The position numbers were made by a program, and so were the translations under genes. Shown here piece after piece: positions 1-10,238 of a stretch of DNA of 64,000 nucleotides (the first letter of the stretch is position 1; each line of letters begins with the position of its first letter). Origin of the DNA: Favolaschia claudopus (lineage: Eukaryota; Basidiomycota; Agaricomycetes; Agaricales; Mycenaceae). Below the pieces are notes generated by a model. That model searched no databases, had not been told where the DNA came from, and saw nothing but the letters and a program-made list of their open reading frames with translations. The stretch covers positions 620,001-684,000 of the forward strand of contig JAWWNJ010000120.1 of the NCBI GenBank assembly GCA_037176885.1, in the 5' to 3' direction.

Positions 1-474
1 TATATTTACAATGTGTTTTCAAATGTTTCCTCGCAAACCAAAAGGCTCTTTAGAGCCTTCTCAACTCAAGTTGGTTCAACTGGTGAGATAATAGCGGGTT
101 TGTGCAAAGCGACCCGGGTCGCTTTGGGACCGCTCAGACCTCCACAGCGAGCAGCCTCAGGTGTGAGGTCCCAGCGACCTAGGAACGCCCCAGGACGATA
201 CTCTCCTAGGTCGCTTGGAGCTCATACCGGGTATCTGTTGTTGCGGAGATCTGAGCGTTTGAAAAGCGACCTGGGTCGCTCGCACAAACTCCCTATTGAA
301 CCTTGATTTTACCTCAAAATTGATGGTTTCTTAGGTCGGCAGCGACGCTGTTTGGACTCCACAGTGATTTCCGAAGTGATTTGGGACTGATTGATGGCAC
401 AATCGATAAGCGGCAGAGGCGGAACGTGAATTGCCGACGTCGGCCGACGTTAGCCAAGGCCCGCGGGTCTACCC

Positions 475-580
475 GCCCGGGTACGCGGTATGGCGCGGGT
501 CAGGGAAAGGTCGACCCGTGCCCCTACCCGCAAGACCCTCGGGTACGATACCGCGGGTATACCCGATACCCGTGTCCATC
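475..580. repeat. GGGTA/TACCC palindromic low-complexity array
   Basis: Short alternations of CGGGTA and TACCCG, with CCGCGGG and GGTACGCGG variants, fill about 100 bp and can fold on themselves at several points. No coding content is apparent. It looks like a short self-complementary array of the same general kind as the GGCTTTGGC array at 2450-2870. Confidence 0.6.
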
Positions 581-830
581 CTTACAACCATCTCGCTCAA
601 AAAACTCGGGAAGACAAATTGTCGAATTCACTACAGCACACAAGGTAAGCACAGACTCAACTGTGACGTATGTTCCCAGGCAGAAAACTTTTTCTTCGTG
701 CTGTGTCACGATTTTTTCAAGGCATCGGCCTCAACCGTGACCATGACCACCTCAAAAAGAGGCAACACAACCGACCCCACCGTTACCGTGACGGTTGCTC
801 CCATACAGGGAGGTACAGTAGTACGGTTGG

Positions 831-1758
831 CCGGAAGGCCGCAGTTGACTTTGACTTTTGATTTCTGTCATCGGCTGGGATAATTCTATTCAGAAACCCC
901 GGTTAACCTTTGTGCAGAAGATTTTTCCATTTTGGGTAGATGATTGCCCCGCAGTGCCGGGCGCCTCGGTATGTGCGGCAACTACTGTTGAGTTCGATTT
1001 TGACTGTTTTGGGCTCTGAATAAGACTATAATTGTTTGCTTTTAGCGTTCGAACACCACTTTCTGAGGTCGAGTTCCACAAACAAGATTCCGTTACTTAC
1101 CCTGTGTCACAATCAGAGTCACTCTCAAGTCACCTTTGGCATCAGTGTCATTGAATCGGGAACTCGTCTTTCAATACCTCGTAAATCATCTAGACACAAG
1201 TGAAAGAAATAAGGATAGGAACAAAATGGAGGATTTGGTCGAAGGGTTTTGCTAAATTCGCACTACAAGGTATGGAACGGAGGGGTTTTACTGAAGTCCG
1301 CCGAAAAATGTGATGTTCGTCGAGGGTGGATGGGGTGTACCTTACTCAACCAGAGATTGCCTCGTACAAGCCTCGCATTTCAACCTGCTCACGGATCAGC
1401 GGTGCCATGGCATTGAATATAGCCCATCCAGACAACGCTTCTATCGTTGGAGAGCCCAAATGGATATAAACTTCGAATGCAAGTGCTGCAAACTCGTCAG
1501 GCACCCAACGGAAGGCTTCCTCCCGAGGAGTTTCGATTAGCGCTTGAAGCTCATCAATAAACACGAAGAGAAAAGGCAAATCAAAGAAGTCATGTGATCG
1601 CGTTGCTCCATCTCCCCACGAGCCCGACCCTTGGTGGCCAGACGACGAAGACGACGGCGGGTAGGCGAACGCCCGCAGGATGATGCCCCCAGGACAGAAG
1701 CGTCCCCGCTATTCATCGGGAAGGCCGCGGTTGATTTTGATTTTCGATTTCTGTCATA
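831..1758. repeat. Pair of ~43-bp direct repeats
   Basis: The stretch 831-873 (GGAAGGCCGCAGTTGA, then a TTTGA-rich part ending TTTCTGTCAT) recurs with a few changes at 1717-1758. The two copies have the same orientation and are about 885 bp apart. They may be paired edges of an older insertion, but no further end structure is evident. Confidence 0.5.
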
Positions 1759-2449
1759 GGAATTAAACATTGATGAAGTATACTCTTTCTCAACTATGCT
1801 TATATTGAATTCAAAGGGACTAAATTCTACGCAGGTACATTTCCTAATCTACTTCAAAGAATATATTACCTTTGACATGTCTCAAGTTCAATTTGTGCGT
1901 CAGCACAGAGTGAAGGCGGCCGACAACCTCAGTTTTGTACTTCCAAGACCCTCCGAGTCCGCTAGTGGTTCTACTTACAGCTTACCAGAACCCTGTTGAA
2001 TATGCTTCTATCTCGCCCACAGATGTCTTTGCCCAACGAATCTATTTCCCCGCAACTCTGCTCCTATGAAACTTCTGTTTTTTCAAGTCTTTGCCTTCTC
2101 ATATTTCCGTTGACTAAACTATCTCATATTGAACGCTGAAGTCGTCTTGTTTGCATTTCTTCCTCTCTTTTGCTCCTTGTGCTCCTGACTTTTTTTCTAC
2201 ACCGCTGGGTGACTCTGTAAGCAGTTAGAATATTTCGTCATTTGATCATTTGAACTATGCAAATGTGGTGAGCATTTATTTTAATCAACTGCTTGGTATT
2301 GGATTGATTATGCCTTTCCGTTGATTATACTTGAGATTATATTGCGGATGTCAAAGTATTCTTATGTATGTGTTCACTTGACATTGATTCAGACTTTACA
2401 CAGGTTTACTGTCTCGGACTCGTATTTTCTAGGCTGCTGGTGGATAGTG

Positions 2450-2870
2450 TTTCTCCGGCTTTGGCCTCAGGCCAAAAAGCCCCGGCTTTTTGGCTTTGGT
2501 ACCAAGGCCAAAGCCAAGCCAAACTTTTGGCTTTTGACGGCTTTTGGCCCGGCTCGACGATCTCGCAAGCCAAAGCCAGGCCAAAAAGCCACGGCTTTGT
2601 GGACCCCGGCTAAGTGTGCTGGGCATTCTGAAGGTCAGATAAGTTTCTACACGATATTGATACCATATTTAGAGCGACTTATGCTTTTTTTCAACCCACA
2701 GAAAGCAGTCGGAAGCGGCAGCCGAAGGCCATGGCTTAAGCCAAAGCCAGGCCGGGCCAAGCCAAAGCCGTGGGGTTTGGCCCGGCCTTGGGTTTGAAGA
2801 AGCCAAAGCCACCTCAAAGCGGGCCCAAAGCGGGCCAAAGCCATGGCTTTCAGGCCAAGCCAAGGCCGGA
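2450..2870. repeat. GGCTTTGGC/GCCAAAGCC palindromic array
   Basis: Dense, irregularly spaced copies of GCCAAAGCC and its complement GGCTTTGGC occur in two blocks (about 2455-2610 and 2725-2870) flanking a non-repetitive centre (2611-2700). The blocks have overall inverted symmetry, so the whole could fold into a large hairpin. The apparent ORFs on both strands are by-products of the repeat. Confidence 0.75.
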
Positions 2871-2994
2871 AAAACACTACTGGTGGACTTCGTTTCAAGT
2901 AAGACTCTTTCCGTTCAAAGTTGAGAAGCAATACTGATTAATGCAACTCGGAATGATAGGTAGATCCCTACAAACGACACATGCTATGTGATGC

Positions 2995-3664
2995 CACTGT
3001 GCAAAGGAAGGGTCATGAAATTCACGATGTTGTTGGCCATGAAAATCCCAACATTATGTCCAGGAATTCATGATGAATCGCCTGGAAATTGCTAACGCAA
3101 CATCATGAATTGAAAGTATGTTTTCATGATGATTATGGGGCTCTTCATGACGTTTTTTCATGATGTTTTATCAAGTATTTCAGACCAAAATATCATGAAA
3201 CGAGAGCGCCGCAAAGCAAATAAATTACAACCAAACTCAGGTGTCAGCACCCGGAATCGAACTCAAAACCGCCGTATGACGCACTACGTCAGGGTGACAT
3301 TACTACACATAGACTAAGTGGGAATTATAAACTACGTTATCTTGGCCAATATATGGATGCTCAAATTTTTCATTCCCGTTAACCTCCTCATTTAGTTAAC
3401 TAATTTTCAACAGTGTGCACTTGATAGAGACCAGAGACCGACTGATACCATTTATTGGCTTTATCATTGATATTAGCACACTACCCACTTAACCCTTGGT
3501 GGACTTAGCCAGAAAAAATCGCTCGGTTCTTTCATGACGAAAATTCATGATGTTTTGTCATGAATTCATAATCTTGCAAAAATGAGCTTCTGAGCATCAA
3601 ACATCATGAACCCTGAAATTCATGACAGTTTGCATGAATTTCATGATGTATACTTTGCACAGTG
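2995..3664. mobile_element. Non-autonomous CACTG-ended DNA element (CACTA-like)
   Basis: The 670-bp element begins CACTGTGCAAAG and ends with the inverse CTTTGCACAGTG. It is flanked by the 3-bp direct repeat TGC (2992-2994 and 3665-3667). Terminal CACT(G/A) with a 3-bp target duplication is the signature of the CACTA (EnSpm) superfamily. Subterminal regions are full of CATGA/TCATG motifs (TTCATGATG and its complement), as expected of transposase-binding subterminal repeats. No transposase ORF is inside. A tRNA-like stretch lies in the middle. Mobilisation would need a transposase supplied in trans; whether the one at 30-34 kb could do it is not shown. Confidence 0.75.
3235..3315 (-). other. 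tRNA-like sequence inside a DNA element
   Basis: Read on the minus strand, this stretch has a T-arm-like GAGTTCGATTCCGGG (a B-box match) and an upstream A-box-like TGTGTAGTAATGTC at tRNA spacing. I could not build a convincing 7-bp acceptor stem, so it is more likely a tRNA-derived remnant than a functional tRNA. It sits inside the CACTG element. Confidence 0.4.
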
Positions 3665-4105
3665 TGCAGGCTTTAACTTGTTGAGAGCATGTGATAGGGT
3701 AGCTAAGGGCCATTGATACTGATAGATATGCATGTCTCTGCCAAGGCTACTAGCAAAATTATAAATGTGTCAAGCCTCCTAGGGAGCGTGAGCTCAGTAT
3801 CCGCACACTTCAGTTGACACTCTCAACGGAAGTAGACCAAAGAGTCAGAAAATTGGTGTGACGTTGACCAACCTGGGAATAAATCAAATACTAAGGTAAA
3901 GGGAGGGAGAGGACATAGGAAAGAACCTACAGCCAGCAAAGGCGGATACATGATCAACAAACAACTTCTCAATGTTGTTCAGAAAGCGATCATATGCCAT
4001 CAAGCGGATCAAGAGAGTTGCAGCTGCCGAGCGGCGGCATGATGACTGATTGATTCAACGCTGCTCAAACTACGTGGAAGGATGATTCAAACCTCTGGCT
4101 ATATC

Positions 4106-4310
4106 TGTGACGGATCGGTGTTCGCATCCGCTCACGGCGAGATCTGCCCGTGTCGTCCCCATGACTCCATGTACACAGCCTCGATTCTCCTGTATAAGTA
4201 GTTTAGTTCTTGTCGTAGTAGCTTTTCCCTTGGTCAATCTAAGACTTACACCAGTTCTTTTTGTTTGATCCACTTGTGCCGGAACTCGACTCGCCTTCGC
4301 TTCCGTCACA
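4106..4310 (+). repeat. 5' LTR of the gag-only element
   Basis: 205 bp, starting TGTGACGG and ending CCGTCACA, with short inverted ends TGTGACGG/CCGTCACA. It contains a TATA-like box at 4193-4198. No base difference from the 3' LTR was found by eye. Confidence 0.92.
4193..4198 (+). promoter_or_regulatory. TATA-like box in the 5' LTR
   Basis: TATAAG lies 87 bp into the LTR, a plausible U3 position, about 210 bp upstream of the Gag start. The same box occurs in both other LTR copies. Promoter function is inferred from position only. Confidence 0.5.
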
Positions 4311-4405
4311 TCTTTTGAACTGAACCAAGTCTCTAGACTGTCGACGCTCTTGACTACGCCTTCCCCCGACCTTCTCTGACCCCTCTGAGCTCGACACCGA
4401 CCCCG

Positions 4406-6691
4406 ATGACTGATCCTGCTGGCCGCGCTCGTTACCCGCTTCGCTCTCACGCTCACCAAGCCGTCCCCGGACTGCCTGCGTCGACTGGAAGACCTGCTAG
4501 TGCTGCCAACACCGCGAGTCCGCGCTCTGGGACTCCCCGACCGGAGAGTCGTGCCTCCTCGACAAAATCACGCCCCGTTTCCCCTGACTTCTCATACAGT
4601 CAGGCGGTCTCGGGTGGAAGACCTTCCCCTCGTGTAGATACACCGCTGCCTTCGGGCAGCGAGACCCCATCACCTTCGGGTGGTGAGACCGCTTCGCCTT
4701 CGAGCGTCGAACCGTTGCCTCTGGGCAACGAGACCTCATCGTCGATACCCTCGACGCATACCGAGCTCTATGGGCCCGTATTGACCTCTGCCGTAGATTG
4801 GGGGATGCTCGACGAGGGTGTTGCTATGTCTCACATGGCAACGCCCCGTCGTCAGAATACTATGGGTTCTCGTACCGTAGTAAATGATGTTATCTCTCGT
4901 TCCACATCCACTGTCTCGCGTGCGATTCAGAATATGAGTGTTGACGAGCTTGTGAGTGTTGCTCGCCGCCACCAAGCTTTGGCCCAGGAAGCTTTGGCTG
5001 CTGCGTCGGGGCGCGGGGTAACTATCCCGCGTGAGATCCCGCCCGTTGATGAGAACACGAACCTGATAGATATTGATGATAGATCGGCAGTGAATGTGCC
5101 TGAAACTATTGTCAGTCCGGCCATACCTTCTGGTGTTGGAACCTCCCGCCAGAAAGGTAAAGGTGCTGACCCTCGCAACTGGGGTGCAGCTAACCTCTCG
5201 GAAGATTTCTCTGAGCGTGATATCGACGCGCAAAGAACCGCTCTTGAGAATTTCGCCGAAATTCGCCGTGCTGTCAAAAAAGAACAGCTTTCACCGCCAC
5301 CTGGGTTCTTTGATCAAATGCCAATCACCTTGGCTTCTGAACGGACCGAACCCCGAACTCCGAGATCATTGCTCAAGCCGATGAAGGATTCAATTAACTC
5401 TGGCCAGAGTGTAGATGAAAAGATTGCTGATCTGCAAGCGCAGATCAGCAGCTTGCAACGTTCTCGGACGATAACGCCCAAGGTTAACTTAACCCGGGCA
5501 CAGACTGCTGTTAAAAACAGCATTGATAGACAGATCGGTGCGGATCACGGAGCTCGCGGATTCCGTCCCGATCCCACTCCTGCTGTACGCGTTGCGCCAG
5601 GCAGCTTTATAGAGCGTACGTTGCGCAATGCCGAGCGCGTAGATGGTTCACCCACCCCATCCGACCCATCTGATTCGTCGAGCTCAGACTCTGAGCCCTC
5701 GGATGGATCAGGTTCCGGGAAGTCACACCCGTCGCGTCATCGTCGCAAGCGCCGTTCCTCTAAGAAGAAACAGAGTTCTCGTAGGAAGGATAAAATGATT
5801 CTCAAGCCTATCCCTCCAAAGGAATACGATGGCTCACCGGATGCCATTGCATTCCATCGATTCGTCAAGGAAGGATCGAATTATATTCAACTCGGAAAAG
5901 TTCCAACCGACCAACGAGTGTTTTACTTGTCGTACTACTTGACGGCTCGTGCACTGGAATTCTACAACAGTAAAGTTGAGAACGACGAGCATGTTTGGAC
6001 TTTGAGTGAGTTCTTTTGGGGTTTATTCAATTTTTGTTTCCCTGTGAATTTCCGTGAGAAGCAACGCACTCGATTGCGCTCTTGCCTTCAAGGCACCAAG
6101 TCAGTATTGATCCACAAGGCTGAATGGGAACGAATTTACAATACCATTGGTCTTGAAGCCAACCAGGAGAAGGTTGTAATGTTCTGGCGGAGCCTCAACA
6201 CCGACATACGCAAGGAAATGTTCCGGGACAAACTCGATCCGGAAACCTCCTCTTGGGCTGAAGTCACTGCTGGTGCTGAGAGCGCTGAAATTATCGTCAA
6301 GGTTGACGACGATAACGATGAAATTGATATGGCTGAATCGAGTAAGACTCAATTCAGACCCGATGAACCCAAATTGGAAACAGATGTGAACGAGAAACGT
6401 CGTACCGGAGGGCGCGTTATCTCGGTTTCCAGTGCTGAACCCGAACCTCCCAAGTCGAAATCTCGTGACAACGGCGGCCATTTGTCTGCCAAGAAGCGGA
6501 GTGAATACCTTGCAGCCGGCTTGTGCTTTAATTGCGGGGTGCATGGACACCTTTCCCGCAACTGTCCTGAATTGAACACAATGGTTTCCAAAGGTAAACC
6601 TCCTGGAATTGCGTCCCATGCTGTTGATTTCGCAATCACGACTGATCGCGATGCTCTTTTGGAGAGCACGGAAGTTCTTGAACACTTTTAA
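4406..6691 (+). CDS. Retrotransposon Gag polyprotein with CCHC zinc knuckle
   Basis: A 761-aa intact ORF, the only long frame between the two LTRs, starting at an ATG 95 bp after the 5' LTR. Residues 1-130 are Ser/Pro-rich and low complexity. Middle residues are charged and include a short run resembling a coiled coil (LQAQISSLQ). A Ser/Asp stretch is followed by a basic RHRRKRR-type segment. The retrotransposon gag core begins near KPIPPKEYDG, with a conserved FWGLFNFCFP block, and ends in the TAGAESAE region. A nucleocapsid zinc knuckle CX2CX4HX4C (CFNCGVHGHLSRNC) lies at about residues 707-720. Gag forms the virus-like particle that packages element RNA; here it is encoded without pol. It resembles Gag of agaricomycete Ty3-like elements. 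Confidence 0.9.
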   Translation: MTDPAGRARYPLRSHAHQAVPGLPASTGRPASAANTASPRSGTPRPESRASSTKSRPVSPDFSYSQAVSGGRPSPRVDTPLPSGSETPSPSGGETASPSSVEPLPLGNETSSSIPSTHTELYGPVLTSAVDWGMLDEGVAMSHMATPRRQNTMGSRTVVNDVISRSTSTVSRAIQNMSVDELVSVARRHQALAQEALAAASGRGVTIPREIPPVDENTNLIDIDDRSAVNVPETIVSPAIPSGVGTSRQKGKGADPRNWGAANLSEDFSERDIDAQRTALENFAEIRRAVKKEQLSPPPGFFDQMPITLASERTEPRTPRSLLKPMKDSINSGQSVDEKIADLQAQISSLQRSRTITPKVNLTRAQTAVKNSIDRQIGADHGARGFRPDPTPAVRVAPGSFIERTLRNAERVDGSPTPSDPSDSSSSDSEPSDGSGSGKSHPSRHRRKRRSSKKKQSSRRKDKMILKPIPPKEYDGSPDAIAFHRFVKEGSNYIQLGKVPTDQRVFYLSYYLTARALEFYNSKVENDEHVWTLSEFFWGLFNFCFPVNFREKQRTRLRSCLQGTKSVLIHKAEWERIYNTIGLEANQEKVVMFWRSLNTDIRKEMFRDKLDPETSSWAEVTAGAESAEIIVKVDDDNDEIDMAESSKTQFRPDEPKLETDVNEKRRTGGRVISVSSAEPEPPKSKSRDNGGHLSAKKRSEYLAAGLCFNCGVHGHLSRNCPELNTMVSKGKPPGIASHAVDFAITTDRDALLESTEVLEHF

Positions 6692-6851
6692 ATTTCGACA
6701 TCGAAATGGTCGTCGAGGAGGGCGAGGATACCCAAATGGTTTGATTTTGATTTTTCGAAGACCATTTCGAACGTTGAATTGATTTTGAACAAGATTTATT
6801 GATTTTTGTATGAAGATTGAGCTCGTCGTGGTCGACGATCTGGAGGGCGGA

Positions 6852-7056
6852 TGTGACGGATCGGTGTTCGCATCCGCTCACGGCGAGATCTGCCCGTGTC
6901 GTCCCCATGACTCCATGTACACAGCCTCGATTCTCCTGTATAAGTAGTTTAGTTCTTGTCGTAGTAGCTTTTCCCTTGGTCAATCTAAGACTTACACCAG
7001 TTCTTTTTGTTTGATCCACTTGTGCCGGAACTCGACTCGCCTTCGCTTCCGTCACA
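6852..7056 (+). repeat. 3' LTR of the gag-only element
   Basis: 205 bp, matching the 5' LTR throughout by eye. The purine-rich CTGGAGGGCGGA immediately upstream is a plausible polypurine tract. The flanking ATATC completes the target duplication. Confidence 0.92.
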
Positions 7057-7061
7057 ATATC

Positions 7062-8249
7062 TGACCTCACAGCAGTCTAATTGAGAATCAAGTAAATCTT
7101 CATATGATTGATGCCAAACTTCATTCAAGTTCAACTTCAACTACAAGTTCAACTTCCGCTTCAATTGCCAGTTTTGGAAAACTTCGGGTGGGAAGTTGAA
7201 ATGGGGTCAAAACTTAACCAAGGGGTAAACCACCCCGAAAACTACGATCTCAGCTTCCTTTTTGGTTGAAACTAGAATATTTACTGAAAAATGAATTTAT
7301 ACGGAACACGGTACATGGTTCTGGTCACCAGTACTGGCTGTGTTCCTTATGCAGTAACATAGTCAATTCAGTAACGTAACTGAGTAGTTGTCGGTGAAGA
7401 CTTGTAGTAACATATTCAATAAGCACCTCAGTACAGACATGCCTTCTCAGGCAGTCTCCGCCAAATCGAAGGCAATGTCGTCGTGAGGGCGCGGAGCTCC
7501 TTCCTAATCTGTAATTCTAATGACAGCTAGTACGTTTGATTGATTTTGAAGGGTGATGGGAAAAAACACGTATAAACGTCTGGGCCACTTCCATTGGAGC
7601 ACCTACCATAACCCCCGGGCCGGCCCTGCACATTTTCGCTCGCGTCCGCCGCCATTCACAGGACCATGCCTCTGGATGGTGATGACCGTCACCCTGACCT
7701 CCACAAGCACTCTCAACAGCTCCTGGACGATGCGGGGCGGCGAGCAGGCACGGAATACAGCTAAATACAGGTCACAACTTACACGCGAGATTATAGGGCA
7801 TACGGATGTAACAAGATGCTGAATAACATTTTAACTATGCGTTGAAAGAACATGCACCTTCCAGAGTCAAAAACACGCGAGCGGAGGGGGTTTAAGGGGG
7901 TCGTCTGCAGAATATTGTGCGACCCTCGTCCACAACCCGAAGTTTGTGAAGGGTATAACTGTTAACACACTATAGCGTCATTCTATGGGCTCAAATTTTT
8001 GTCCAGGGTTTCTCAGCGGCCTGAAAAACCCCAGACATCGGTTTCTCGGCGGTCATACGGCTGGGACCCTCTTGCCGGCGTTTGCCAGGCGCTCAAGATC
8101 GGCCATGATCGGCCCATGTCGCCCGAAAATCCGCAGATTTTGATCGATCCCACGTCTACAGCCTTGCCGACGGGGATCGCCCATGATCGGACAAAGTCGG
8201 CCAAGTGCCGTGGCCGCTAAACGCAGTGAGGTCGCCTAAGGAAACTGCC
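7062..8249. other. Intergenic, no gene seen
   Basis: The stretch contains a short degenerate AAGTTCAACTTC-type repeat (about 7125-7165). There are no frames with recognisable domains, no end structures and no RNA gene. The short ORFs here lack family features. Confidence 0.5.
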
Positions 8250-8650
8250 TATGGTGCGCTCGGCCTAAACACCACCAAATAGGTCCCATCATTGATGCCA
8301 TCGGTGATGTCCCAAATCGACCGGAAAAATTTCGAATATAAATTGCATCTCTTGCTGCAAAACAAGGTTGGAGCAGACTCAGAACACACTCCCCAGCTAT
8401 ACCTAGTGTGGTATGTAGCTCATGGACCTCTCTGAGAGCATATGAAACCAGAGTCGGAACTTAAATTGGGCATATTCCGTAAGCTCACATGACTGATTGA
8501 TTGATCGCATCACTGATGTCTCAAATCCGCCAGTATTTATTGCGAGTTTTGAGGGGACAGAGAATTCCTTTAGAGGGATTATATAAGTCTACTACCTAAT
8601 CGGAGTGTTTTCACCAGAGGATCAGTCATGAGAAGGTTCTGATCAGGTGG

Positions 8651-10181
8651 ACCGGAACCATCACCGTCACGATTTTTCCCACGGCCAAAATTTGCTGGGA
8701 TGCAAGGCGAGCGTTCGACTCCCCGCCCCCCAGCTACGGGCCTTCGGCGCCCAAGGCCACTGGACTCCCCTCCCCCTTCCGTCCCGAAAACTCGAAACAA
8801 TTCAATCACGAAGTCCCCACATTCGTCCCGCGTAATCAAGAAAGTCCGAGCTGATGGTCCTGACGCAACACCCGCCACCGTCTCCAGCGGCACCACGACC
8901 AACCAACCAGTCAACCCCACCCCACCCCTCGCCATGACCACGCCCCAAACTCAGCGCCCCCGCAGGCCGCCGTCCCTCAGTCCCACACAACGATCGACCA
9001 CCTGTCTACCAAGCTAAAAACGGAAGTAAAAGCTCTACTGGAGCGAGTTTGTGACTTCCAACAATGCGCAATCGACAATTTCAGACATAATCCTGAGGAG
9101 TTTCCCCAAGGCACGGAGGACAACCTTGTAGCCCTCCTCCCCGTGTTTATCGAGATCACTGAAACTCTTGAACCTTGGATATTAATGTACAAGCGCTTCG
9201 TCGCTCCCGAACCCGACCCGGAACCCAGCATGGCTCCTGTTAGCCCACCCAGCCCCACCACATTTGCAGAGGCCGTCAAGGCAAAACCTGTGCACCCACA
9301 TACCTCCCAGCCGAAGCGCCCCTCACGTCCCGCTCCTAAACGGAGCCCAATGGTGTCCCAAACCGACGATTCCATCCACGCGGTTGATCATTGACCTGTC
9401 CAACGCCCACCCCACGAAGAAACCACACCCCGATTCACTATGCAGGGCCATCAACAGCGTCCTAGATGGTCGGCTAGCGGTTAGCGCCACCTCCATGTCC
9501 CAGAGTGGCAACCTCGTTCTCCACGGAACTGCGCCAGCTTGCTCAGCCCAGGTGCTCGCAGCTCACCGCTCGCTGCTATGGAGGACCATTGCTCCACTTC
9601 TGGGATGCGCCCCCGATGCTGAGCCACCCATCTACCCCGCAGACCCATGGCACAAGGTGGTTTTCCACCGAGTGCCAATCTTGGAGGAGGGAGGGCTTCC
9701 GCACTCTCGCGACTTTGTGCGCGAGCTGGCGAAGCGCAACCAACTTCCAGGTGCACAGTATCAATTGGTAATGTCTGTTTCCTTCACAAGCGGGATAGTA
9801 TCCCCCAGTCGGAAGTGTCTGTTCGCGTGGACTTCATCGAGGAGGAGGATGCGCGTCGCTTCTTACGTGGCGGCATCTTTCTCTATGGATCACATTGTCG
9901 GGCCACCCCGTACAAAGCTCGGGCTCCAAGCGGACGGCGCCCTCCGAGGTAATGGCTGACTGCCACTTATGCCCCATTTTTTCTTCACCTATGGTTCCTA
10001 TGTCGAGTTATCGTTCTCACCGTCGATGGAAGCGCTCACCCACCTACTCCAAGACTATACTCTACCAACCACGGTTGAATCCTCACTAGAATTACTTTTT
10101 ACTTATTTATCGCCCTCCGGGCACCGCGTCTCAGTAGTTGGTTTACTTGTTGCGGTATAGAAATGCTGATACAAAAAAAAA
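8651..10181 (+). mobile_element. Internally deleted LINE insertion (ORF1 plus poly-A)
   Basis: A block inserted precisely between GATCAGGTGG and AATAAATTT of the MITE. It ends in nine A residues (10173-10181) followed by GTTCTGGTG, an imperfect copy of the upstream GTTCTGATCAGGTGG, as expected of a target-primed LINE with a damaged target duplication. It carries the ORF1 region and then what looks like a 3' end, without any reverse transcriptase or endonuclease. That layout resembles ORF1-only LINE derivatives such as mammalian HAL1. Confidence 0.65.
8700..9959 (+). pseudogene. LINE ORF1 (gag-like) pseudogene
   Basis: The translated reading runs through three successive frames. A Pro/Thr-rich start (from 8700) passes to a frame containing LVALLPVFIEITETLEPW and EAVKAKPVHPH, then to 9264-9959 with LIIDLSNAHPTKKPHPD, SGNLVLHGTAPAC and WHKVVFHRVPI. 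After about 9770 the natural continuation (VRVDFIEEEDARRFL, GGIFLYG) is in another frame. These blocks resemble the first-ORF proteins of basidiomycete Tad/R1-like LINEs. At least three frame changes mean no functional protein. The assignment rests on motif memory, not on a search. Confidence 0.6.
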
Positions 10182-10238
10182 GTTCTGGTGCAATAAATTT
10201 TGTTCCTGTTTGGTGGTGTTTAGGCCGCGCGCACCATA

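Larger units (their letters stand above)
1..2400. other. Gene-poor leading segment
   Basis: I see no convincing gene here. The open frames are short, overlap on both strands and lack recognisable domains. The segment holds a GC-rich palindromic array (475-580), a direct repeat of about 43 bp (831-873 and 1717-1758), and a block at about 881-985 (cagaaaccc..., gattgcccc...) that resembles 11077-11200. This suggests degenerate dispersed repeats. Confidence 0.6.
4101..7061 (+). mobile_element. Complete gag-only LTR retroelement (TR-GAG type)
   Basis: Two 205-bp direct repeats (4106-4310 and 6852-7056), identical by eye, start TGTGACGG and end CCGTCACA. They enclose 2.5 kb and are flanked by the 5-bp target duplication ATATC (4101-4105, 7057-7061). 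The interior carries one long intact ORF (Gag, 4406-6691) and no protease, reverse transcriptase or integrase. Identical LTRs imply a recent insertion. The sequence after the 5' LTR lacks the usual TGG-start primer-binding site. Movement would require pol proteins from a related, probably Ty3-like, element. A 5'-truncated second copy lies at 62057-63732. Confidence 0.9.
8250..10238 (+). mobile_element. TATGGTGCGC-family TIR element, copy 1, split by a LINE
   Basis: The ends are TATGGTGCGCTCGGCC (8250 onward) and a near-perfect inverse ending GCACCATA (10238). The first 400 bp align with copies at 15234-15690 and 54372-54837, including TGATTGATTGAT and the GATCAGGTGG block. The remaining 1.53 kb is foreign and ends in poly-A. 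Without the insert the element would be about 460 bp, a MITE-sized non-autonomous transposon. The target duplication is not clear at any copy, so the superfamily is unresolved. Confidence 0.8.

Noticed and set aside
2321..2931. ORFs over the GGCTTTGGC array
   Set aside because: They translate the palindromic repeat on both strands and have no independent coding evidence.
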